From Ostrinia nubilalis (Eukaryota; Arthropoda; Insecta; Lepidoptera; Crambidae), in assembly GCF_963855985.1 (NCBI RefSeq), contig NC_087093.1:9989501-10053500 (forward strand): a stretch of DNA of 64,000 nucleotides, written 5' to 3'. The position numbers were made by a program, and so were the translations under genes. The notes under the pieces were generated by a model, which did not search any database, was not told the DNA's origin, and saw only the letters and a list, made by a program, of their open reading frames with translations. The stretch's first letter is position 1. Every line of letters begins with the position of its first letter. Below, piece after piece: positions 54,845-64,000 of this stretch.

Positions 54845-56058
54845 ACGGAAACAGTAGGTACATAGAAACATTTTGTATTATACAAAATAATAAAGTATAA
54901 TCGCTTGTTTGCAGCATTGCTACATGTAATGTCAATTACCATAAAAGTACATGAAAACCAGTCACTGGCATGCCATTTTTTATCAGTTAATTCATCGGTG
55001 CCGTCACTGCTGTATGGGAATGATAAACATCACAACTAAATGAATACTGGCACGGCTTAAATCAAGTTAAGTCAAATGAACGTTAAAAGCTATTTCGTGT
55101 TTATTTTAATTTCGTTCATGACATACAGGAATAAAGAAACAATACAGGCAATGCGGGATTCGGAATTCGTATTAATATTTAAATATTTTATTCACACACA
55201 GCTCTTAGTTAATTTAAATAATTGGATGTACGAAAGCATTGTGAGCTAGTGAAAATGAAGTTTTGTTTAAGAATATGTTTATTATTTTGATTCTAGTGAA
55301 GTAGGTCACTTCAGGGGTCAACCTAGTTTATTAAATATCTACGTCGTAATAAATAATTTTATTGCTAGCTCTTGATCTAAATTAGCTCATTGTGGGCCTT
55401 ACTTATTAAAAAGAGTTAAACGCGAGTTAAACTTCTTTAATTAACTCAGTTAAGAAACAATGTAACAATACAACAAATGGATCAGCACCATAAATGCAGT
55501 ATCTGTTCAAATCCAGACAACCTTCAAACAGATAATAGATAATTATCAAGATACGGAGAATGTTTTCCCAAAAAACTTTTCACATAAAATGAAGTCTCCT
55601 TTTAAATTCAAAATAAATTGCTCTCCATAGCGTCGTATCGATGGACCGAGGAATTTCCTAAAATATTCCTGAGGAGGTATATTCTTTGCTGAACTTAAAA
55701 TTATTATAATAGCATTATATTGGGTGCCCGCAGACAGATTTTACAAAGCCCTTAGATTAAATTACCACACCAAATAGCTCTTCGAAGCTTTCAATGATGA
55801 AAATGGAATGGCTGTCATTATATCCATTTCAGAAAATGTCTGAAACACGACGGGAGTCGATCCTTGATACGGCATTGTAAACTTTATGATGCTCGTTATA
55901 ATGAAGCAGGTAAGATGGGGTTCACTAACATGCCAAGCGTAACAAAAGGTACGAGTATTCAGCAGTATACCCGTCATCACATCGGATCATAACATTAATT
56001 AATGTTAATTATCCTTCCTTTTAATAATAGTTGCCTACCTACAATACGAGCAGTATTA
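54845..56058. other. Nothing recognised
   Basis: AT-rich. The minus-strand ORF at 55762-55980 has no known motif and does not fit the missing TMTC2 exon. Confidence 0.4.
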
Positions 56059-56238
56059 GAGTAGGCGCACACCGTTGATTTTTCGTCGACCGATAGTTTA
56101 GTCGGGCAGTTGATCAGTATGGGCATGTATGGGAGTGGGCACACTACGCCGATACGATTTGGCCGATTCTTCAACTTCATACAAATTAAAATCGGGCACA
56201 ACTATCGGCCAACTAAAAATCAACGGGGTGCCTACTCT
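56059..56238. mobile_element. MITE with AGAGTAGGC ends, about 180 bp
   Basis: 'AGAGTAGGCGCACACCGTTG' with ATTTTTCGTCG pairs with 'CCAACTAAAAATCAACGGGG' and TGCCTACTCTT. The middle holds 'TATGGGCATGTATGGGAGTG'. Confidence 0.8.
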
Positions 56239-57445
56239 TAACCTACAAATAGCAATAGTTGACCCTGGATTCTACTGACCGTACTTTCTGTGACTTTTGA
56301 CAACATGTCAAAAGTTGACGTCTCATGTCGGCGGGTCAGCGGGCATGCGTGTAGACTTATGCCCATGGGGGTTTTTACGTCTGACTACAGATCTCGTCTT
56401 CTTCTATCAAAAAGAAATAAACTTGCACGAATTGCTCCTTTTGAGGGTTCCCCTTTCAGTATGTATTTTGAGTCTTTTATTTTTCGTTATTTTACGTGAG
56501 GCAGCTTCCATTAACATAGTTCTGGTAACTACGTACGAGTACTTGATACTTTGTATGTTTATATTGGATTATTGAATCGCTTGATGAAATAACTTATGTA
56601 ATACGTAATACGATAACGAGATATTTGATACAATCAATAATAATTTAGAGTTTCCAACGCAAAGCCTAAAATAACACGCCGAATACGAAATAAGACGATA
56701 TTGGATCCTCAGTGAATATCAATATGGCGAGGGTCTAAGACGTGATAACACGTTAACATTGATTAAATTCAGATACAGTTTGTTACTATTGCATAAATTA
56801 TATCAACGTAATATTATTGTCCAATTTGTCACGTTTGAACTGCTGCGTATACCGACCCACGTAAGGCAGGGGCTCCACTCGTAGCTTAGGAAAATGTTTA
56901 TGAATACAGATTTTGTGAAAACATAATTTACATTTACTTAATAATTTATGTTTGTGTATTCATATCATCGGGATAATGATGTTCATTTAAAGGTAGAGGC
57001 GTTTATTTTTTAATCATCGCTGTATAACAGCTTACGGAAGATAAGGGATCATGAGATTTCAGATTTTTATTACTTTAACATGTATTTAATAAATCTAACA
57101 GCAAGTACTCAACAAGTAGTAGGTCTTAGCTACGACGGGTAAGTAAGTCTAATTAAAATATCTTTAATTTTGATTCTATGTTTCATTTTATTCATTACTG
57201 ACATTAATTTGATTAATAATAAAATAATCTATGCTATGCTAGTAAAGGTCTTTTTCAATGGTAGGCTTAAACATACCATTGAAAAAAACCCATTAGTGAA
57301 AGTTATGTGTTGTGTTTAGTGGATGTAAGTCAGGTAATAAACTGAAGTTGTTATTCAAATAAATCTAACGGCTCTAAAGTCAACTCCTTGGTCGTATAGT
57401 TTTTAAAAGTGTTAGTATTTGCTGTTTCATTACCGCTTTATTACA
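56239..57445. other. Nothing recognised
   Basis: Overlapping small ORFs at 56290-56575 show no motif; the remainder is AT-rich. Confidence 0.4.
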
Positions 57446-57568
57446 GACCGCGGCCTAGTTGAATATTAAATAATTTATGCAGCCAGTGCTCACTGACGGC
57501 TCGGATGCTTCCGTCAGGAGCGGAGTCACGCGATACTGACATTCCGCGATTAAGCGAGGTGACAAATA
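57446..57568 (+). repeat. GC-rich direct repeat, copy 1
   Basis: 'CCGCGGCCTAGTTGAAT' to 'CGAGGTGACAAAT'; shares 'TTTATGCAGCCAGTGCTCAC' and 'GTCACGCGATACTGACATTC' with copy 2 at 58503-58624. Confidence 0.85.
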
Positions 57569-57655
57569 GCAAAGTGCGAAAAGTTCAGAATGTCACATAC
57601 ATTAGAATTTAATATGACACATTGAAAAGATGTCAGATGAATAGATTATTTATAA

Positions 57656-58005
57656 CTAGCGGCCGCCCGCGACTTCGTACGCGTGGATCCTGTTTTACCC
57701 CTTTCATCTATCTTACGCGGTTTAGATTTTTTCATACAAATGTTTTTTCCCGCTAACTCCCGTTCCCGTGGGAATTTTCCAATATCCTGTTGTAACTAAG
57801 CTTTAAGTTTACTAAGGTACCTGCATGCCAAATTTCAATCGTCTAATTTAAGCGGTTTAGATTTATCAAACAAAAGGATTTTCCCGCTAATTCCCGTTCC
57901 CGTGGGAATTCCTAAGTATACTATAACCTGCCCAGGAGTATGAAGAATAATTGTACCAAGTTTCGTTAAAATCCGTCTAGTAGTTTTTGTTTCTATAAGG
58001 AACAT

Positions 58006-58054
<49 letters not shown>

Positions 58055-58173
58055 AATTTTACTGATTGCATTTTTGGCATCAGTATCGATCACTAATCAC
58101 CCCCTGATAGTTATTTTGAAAATATATTTCATGTACAGAATTGACCTCTCTACAGATTTATTATAAGTATAGA
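57656..58173 (-). mobile_element. Non-autonomous Lep1-type Helitron, 518 bp, complete
   Basis: On the minus strand it begins TCTATACTTATAATAAATCT and ends GTCGCGGGCGGCCGCTAG, precisely between host A and T, as Helitrons insert. Contains a (CTGT)n array (58008-58052) and 'TCCCGTTCCCGTGGGAATT'-type phrases in two copies. Confidence 0.9.
58008..58052 (+). repeat. (CAGA)n microsatellite inside the Helitron
   Basis: About eleven perfect CAGA units. It gives a spurious Ser-Val-Cys-Leu repeat ORF on the minus strand. Confidence 0.95.
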
Positions 58174-58502
58174 TGGTTAATGAATCATGTTGGTGAGTGC
58201 AACAACATGAGAATAATTTGACACATGCGTGATCCTGCATGAGTTTTTGGAAATATCATTGTGTGCGTTGCGTTACCATATCAAAACAGTTGAATATTAT
58301 TTATTTATTATTTACATTAGATTAAATCTTATATTACTGTCCTGTGATTGGCCTTAATATTGAATTCGATCAATTAAAAGCCTCAAATTCCTGAAATTTA
58401 CCCAAGTTGAACCTGAAATTTACACAGCTTCGTTCTGTGTCACAAAACATTTTCAGTGCTATTTCTTTTCAGTGTTAATCGTTATACCATCGCTGTCGGT
58501 CA

Positions 58503-58624
58503 GGCCGCGGCCTAGTTGAATTATAAGTAATTTATGCAGCCAGTGCTCACGGCCGCTCGGATGCCTCCGCAGGAGCGCGAGTCACGCGATACTGACATTC
58601 CCCGATTAAACCGAGGTGACAAAT
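58503..58624 (+). repeat. GC-rich direct repeat, copy 2
   Basis: Same core as copy 1, with small changes: 'CTCGGATGCCTCCGCAGGAG' here against 'CTCGGATGCTTCCGTCAGGA'. Confidence 0.85.
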
Positions 58625-61430
58625 TGTGAATTGAGTTAATGTTTACTATCGCTCGATCATAGTTTTGCACGGTAGAGTTTAAAGTGTCGTTATTTTGAAC
58701 TATCGAGTTCTTGTCGGTATTTTCGCACTGTTAATCCAAATAATGGTCTCTGAGACCTTTTTATGTAAGGAAAAGCTGTCCCAAATTCGTTTTCGATTTG
58801 TCTAAGTCAATTATTTGAACTGTAAGTTACCTCTTTTTTCTTATCCTGACAATCTTACTCGTGGATAGATAACAAAGGAATAGATAACAAACATTTCAAG
58901 AAGACATAAATGACTGACACAAAAGAAATATATTTTGCTAGGCGACTTGACAAAGACCTAGTTTACCTTCACGCAAAACGATCAAAGAACCTGAAAGGCT
59001 GACACATCGAATAACAAACGTTTAGCTGTTTAGTATCCGAAAAAGCTTGACAAAAGCGTAAATCCCGAACGCACAAACGTTCCGAATGTTATTTCCCTAT
59101 GGTAATTTCCTTTCAATTAATCTCGAAACGGTTTAAATCAGCATCCAACAATTTAATCAGCGGATATTGCATTTGCGTGCAGGACGAGTGAATCGCTCCA
59201 CAAACAAGCATGCAAATACCTAGCAACGGTTGTCGCGATTCCACCCGGCGGGAATGCTAAATATGTGTGTGTGAGCAAATACGAGTTTAATCTACGCCTT
59301 ATCGTGCCACGACGTGTCGACACTAGCGCCTCGCGTTGCCTCGTTTTCGACGGCTCGCCTCGTTTCAGACGGCTCGCCTCGTCTGCCTCGACTTAAATTA
59401 CTGTTTAGTCTCTACTCGCTGCAGCCTGTCAAATCAGACTCTGCAATGCGCTTGATTTGTTCAATTGAACGCTGTTACAAATGTTTACAGTTTTCATTAG
59501 ATTGCGATAGTGTTTACATATGCGGGCTTTTCTTTTGGTGATGTAAATAAAGCTTAGAATATAGGAAAGCGGTGTAGAGTCGGTTTTTAACTGTAGAGAA
59601 CGATAAAGTAGCAATAATTCTTTTTAAGTCTTTTTAAAACTTAATTTAAAATTAGACCTATTTTTCATAGGACCTAGTATTGCAAAATTCGCATGCATTG
59701 TTTGTTTAATGAAAAATATTGTAAGCTTTAATCTAAAAATCTATTTCACGCCAATCAAAATACTGTACATATGTACCTACTCAATGTGTATAAAGTAATT
59801 TACATAACTTTAATTCGTTCATAGCAACAATTTTCAATATACAAGCTTTTTATGTAGAAGCCGATTATTGTTAAATATGTTAGTACATTTTTAGATATTC
59901 CAATAACTCTATTATGTTACCAAAATTACTTATTCAATGGTGTTATTTATATAACACCTTACCACCACCTGATTAACAAAATCAACAATAAAAAATACGA
60001 TCATTGAAAATCTTACGGTTAGGTACTCAAATACAAACAGAAAACGTATAAAGAAAAGTAATTCGTTTAACGGGCGAATGTGTGTGTAAACTTGAAAATA
60101 AGTATCACAGTAGATAAATATAGAGTAGAATCACTTGTAGACAAAATACTCCACGGCTGAAATCAGGCAATTTTATTGGATATTTGAACTTAAATATTTT
60201 TTATGTGATTTTGCCTAAAAATGTATTTAGTTTTATACGGGCTGTGTTTTAAAAGTTTGAAATATTATAATGTTTGTAATGGTTTTTTAACATTGAATAG
60301 TTCTCACGCATGTGTCAGTTAACAAGAGTGATGTAATTCTAGTGTGCAGTTGTATAATATGCAATAAGTATTGCGAAAATAAACGAATGGCCCAAAAAAT
60401 CATGTAGCTTACTAAATCATCGACGTCAGTTCATATTGCAGGAACGTCACCCTTTTCTTTGTACCAGAGGCGAATGAAGAATATTGCCCACATCCCTGCC
60501 TTTGCCAGTCGCCTTTAATGACATCCGAGGGAAGAATAATCAAGGTTTAATTATAATTAACTCTAATATCGGAAACTTTCATACATATGACTAAAGGCTC
60601 ATGTGTGAGAGACACATTATGAGCTCTCTGTGTCTTATGCATAGCGATAATACTGGATCTACCTCCATTATGCAAGCAGTGTATTATTACCACGAATCCC
60701 CTGGGACACGCCGTGCGTGCTCAAGTGATTTCTCGTGACTAAATTAGAATAATCTAATTTTCTCAGAAATAGCAGCTTACCCTCATTACGTTTGCTGTTC
60801 AGTAATAATCTTACATAATAGGATAATTTTTCACGTCTATTGTCCATTTTCTTTGTCCGCCGTCTTAGGTGCGAGGCGGAGATTAAGACCAACATACATA
60901 ACGAAGGATGTGATGTAAAACCTAGTAAGTATGGAATTTTAAAATCGAGAAAGTTGAGTTAGAAATATAAATTACCTCTTTTTAAGTATTTCTAGTAATA
61001 TTGGTTATTACCTAAGAAACAACGAGAAAAAAAGAAAGGTTCTAAGAACGATTAAGTTCATTTTAAATTCGATATAATTTAAGTAGGTAAAATTTTTCGA
61101 TCAGTCAAACGGATATGTTTCATTTCGTGTAAATCAGTAAAAATAAAACTGAAAACTTGCAAAGAATTCACATACATTTTTACCTTTTAAAATAAGTAAA
61201 GCGTTAAAGAATTTAACTTTATTAAAACCCAATCTACATACAAAATATGTATGGGAATCCAATTCCCGAATCGACGTATAAAAGCTGATATAACGTAAGG
61301 TCGGATCGGATGTCGAATGATAGAGTTCAGTATTCGGACGAAAATTTGCAGTCATAAAAACTGGCTCTCACAGCTTGCTCTCAATAGTCTACTCCATGTT
61401 CCGGTTTGATTGGTTATGCCGCGCGGATAA
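58625..61430. other. No supported gene
   Basis: A small GC-rich tandem 'GACGGCTCGCCTCG' (twice) lies at 59349-59380 within a GC-richer patch, 59160-59420. The rest is AT-rich. Confidence 0.4.
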
Positions 61431-62815
61431 ATAGCAAAGGACAATGTTCGTTCTCCATACATTGTTCGCCTAAGAACCAACAATTTTGACATATTACTAC
61501 CCGAAAGCGAAATAATACGATTCTGTGTGTAAGAACAATGATTCCTGATGGACACTTGCCATAAAATTAATGATTAAGAATATTAAATCAAAGCGATTTT
61601 ATAATATGTCGTTTATGACAACATGGCGTCTAATGTATTGTGTGAATGTATGAACACCGATTCGCGAAAAATGTTTTGTATTGTCGTCACGCCGAGTCGC
61701 AGCCAAATAGTATAAAATAATAGAACAAGTTTTAGAAATACAACTCGGCATTCCACTTTTATAATATGCCCACATATTGCACGTAAATAAACAACATGAA
61801 TCGTAGGTTGTTTCCACCCTTGTCATCTGACACATGAAATAAACTCCTATTGTATTATAGATATCGAAGCCGAATCGTATATAATAATAGAATGGGTTTT
61901 GGAGATCACTCGGGGTTCCACTTTTATAAAATACCTACATATTGCATAAAAATAATACGAATCATGAGTTTTCTTTTCACCATTTACATCTGACACGAGA
62001 TAACAAACTCCTATCTCCATGACTACCGTCGTAGTCTATGCCAAAGACTACAATATTTTAAGCAAGAAGTTTCAAACCTTAGCGGCTACGGTAACCCCTG
62101 GGCCACATACATCATGATAACATTCGGTCGACACCGGAACGAAGTCTTGCGATTATGCAAAAAAGCATCGTATTCTAGTGCGGCTATATCACGTTCAACC
62201 GGGGTTTTAATTCGACTAAAGTCCTGACTAAAGACTGGAAGAAAATACGCCGCATTGTACGAGTATGAGCACTTCGTGTTCTTAAAGCGGCTTCAGATCT
62301 AGAGCCCACATAGTTTTCTTTCCAATAATATCCGCAAGTAGCGCTGCATGATCTTTACAACAAAAACGGCAATAGTTATTAAGGTGCCAAAATTATATGA
62401 TTACTTTGGCACGGTATTATACACGTTCGAAGATTTGTCATTTTCATTCATTTCATCATCATCATCATCATCATTTCAGCCACAGGACGTCCACTACTGA
62501 ACATAGGCCTCCCCCAATGACTTGCACATCGCACGGTTGGTAGCGGCCTGCATCCAGCGCCTTCCCGCTACCTTTATCAGGTCGTCGGTCCACCTTGTGG
62601 TGGGTTGACATTGCAGAATATGACTTTTGATAGGTTCATCATAGAATTCGGCGGGAAGGATTTCACGGAGGAAGTTCGTAAAAGGGCGGAACAAGATCTT
62701 ATAATAATGCAAGGCCGAAGCTGTAACGCGCGTGCTCCTACGTGTAATCCGGCGAGTATGCAATAAATAGTAATGTCTGGTAAATAGTGGTAATACGTAT
62801 CATTCGTTCGTTCGT

Positions 62816-63036
62816 TTCAGCCGAAAAGACGTCCACTGCTGGACAAAGGCCTTCCCCAAGGATTTTCACGAAGACCGATCCTGCACCGCTCGCATACAGG
62901 CACCTCCCGCGACCTTCACCAGATCGTCGGTCCACCTAGTGGGAGGCCTGCCCACGCTACGTCTTTCGGCTCGTGGTCGCCACTCAAGAACTTTCCTGCC
63001 CCAGCGGCCATCAGCTCTACGAGCTATGTGCCCCGC
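62816..63036 (-). mobile_element. RTE LINE tail, copy in the right arm
   Basis: Mirror of 38884-39115; ends 'GGACGTCTTTTCGGCTGAAA' on the minus strand. Confidence 0.85.
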
Positions 63037-63266
63037 CCCGTCTATGTCTATATGCGCTACGATTACAGGGTATCATTTTGCATAGTCGCAAGACTTCACT
63101 CCGCTGCTGTCAAATCAATGTCGCATAATGTTATCGCAATGTGTGTGGCCCTTGGCCAAATCACAGAAGCCTATGCGAAGAAAGAGCACTTGAATGACAA
63201 TGAAAATCAGGGTTACCATTTTATAAGATCTCCTCACTATTGAGGGTAACAAAGTAACATTAATAA

Positions 63267-63552
63267 GTCGGCCGTTTAGTGTAGTGGTTCGAAACGGACT
63301 ACTACTATTCCGGAGGTAGCGGGTTCGATTCCCGCACAGTACAAACATTTGTGTGCATGAACATACTTGTTTGTATTGGACTGGGTGTTTTCTATGTATA
63401 ATAAGTATGTATTTACAAAAAAAAAAGTATTTAAGTATGTTTATATCCGTTGTCTAGTACCCATAGTACAAGCTTTGCTTAGTTTGGGACTAGAAGCGCA
63501 GTGTAAAATGTCTAAGGATATTTATTTATTTATTTATTTATTTTATTTATAA
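63267..63552 (+). mobile_element. tRNA-derived SINE, copy 2, with empty site in the other arm
   Basis: A-box region TTAGTGTAGTGG at 63277-63288, B-box GGTTCGATTCC at 63322-63332, and a (TTTA)n tail. It has an extra 'GTATTGGACTGGGTGTTTTC' segment absent from copy 1. ATAA flanks it (63263-63266, and 63549-63552 at the end of the tail). The left arm reads the unfilled 'ATTAATAATCTAGCC' near 38655-38672 (inverted). Confidence 0.88.
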
Positions 63553-64000
63553 TCTAGCCATTAATTACATTTATTACCTATACGAGAAAGTAAAGCAACA
63601 TGCGGTTTTATTTTAATTTGTAAAATATTTGTAACAGTTTGTTCCAAATGTAGTTTTACAACAGTATTGCTGTTTCAGCTGTCACTGTGAAGCTTTGGGA
63701 AAATAAATAAATAGAAAAAATATTAACATAAATATTTATTTAAGTTTTTATGTTCATTATCATAATATGCCAATTTAAGTTACACTGTGTGACAGTCTTT
63801 GACACTAAACAAACTCTTCAGCTTAATAATACCTACCTACAGGGCGTTTTTATAGTTACTCTTGCTGATGAAACAAGAAGGGTTGATTCTACTACTGAAA
63901 TACAACTACTTTTCTTACAGGACCAATATCAAATTCTCAAAAAAATTCACATCCTCGTGATGGTGATAATTTCTATGGAGAGGTTTTTTTTTTATATTCG

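Larger units (their letters stand above)
61434..64000. repeat. Right arm of the large inverted repeat (runs off the window)
   Basis: Inverted copy of 38200-41645 without the RNase H LINE but with a SINE at 63267-63552. Differences between arms are few (for example GGTGACGACCG against GGTGTCGACCG). Inside it, minus-strand RTE tails lie at 62450-62600 and 62816-63036. Confidence 0.9.

Noticed and set aside
58008..58052. CRISPR-like array
   Set aside because: It is a perfect 4-base microsatellite without spacers.
59314..59541. Small GC-rich ORF
   Set aside because: Its openness comes from a short tandem repeat; no recognisable protein features.
49711..64000. Upstream TMTC2 exons
   Set aside because: Minus-strand ORFs were examined (51894-52115, 55762-55980, 60668-60895, 61134-61555). 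None shows TPR or membrane-domain residues with fitting phase, so no exon is claimed.

Overview
The window reads as AT-rich lepidopteran (moth or butterfly) chromosomal DNA. The evidence is the mobile-element content: an RTE-type LINE with its typical lepidopteran C-terminus, Lep1-like Helitrons ending CTAG, tRNA-derived SINEs, MITEs with 'CGCCCGTATTCACAAAC' termini, and a 'GGGTTCCGTACC...' dispersed repeat. Introns are long with GT/AG borders. No bacterial features, rRNA or functional tRNA genes were seen.

Only one cellular gene could be supported: the 3' part of a TMTC-family gene (best guess TMTC2, an ER O-mannosyltransferase with a TPR tail) on the minus strand, in six exons from 49710 down to the stop codon at 33574. 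The exons join in phase into 306 residues of TPR repeats. The 5' exons with the membrane domain were not found and probably lie beyond the right edge or in unrecognised stretches of 49.7-64 kb. The last intron (33742-43580) holds most of the interesting repeats of that part. The 3' half of the penultimate exon, with its donor site, is present in two extra decaying tandem copies just downstream.

Left part (0-6.8 kb): MITEs, a tRNA SINE, and a 5'-truncated RTE LINE with a 12-bp target duplication whose RT frame is broken by a palindromic MITE and a frameshift. Central-left (6806-16510): a 9.7-kb structure that resolves into two copies of one large DNA element with about 830-bp terminal inverted repeats. 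The second copy is inserted, in opposite orientation, inside the right terminal repeat of the first; each copy has its own perfect 9-bp target duplication. The elements carry further nested elements and deletions. The long TIRs and 9-bp duplications suggest a Mutator-like or foldback group; no transposase was found. 16.5-33.5 kb is intergenic DNA downstream of TMTC, with hAT and Harbinger-like MITEs, Helitron remnants (one with a helicase C-terminus), a deleted LINE, and a dispersed GTCGGGGTAATCA motif.

Right part: two inverted copies of a repeat of at least 2.3 kb, at about 38.2-41.6 kb and 61.4-64 kb (running off the edge). Each has a private insertion (an RNase H LINE in one, a SINE in the other), and each serves as the empty site for the other. 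A mariner-type element (42065-43295), a Helitron (57656-58173) and many MITEs fill the rest. Everything was read by eye; identities and families are not from database searches.
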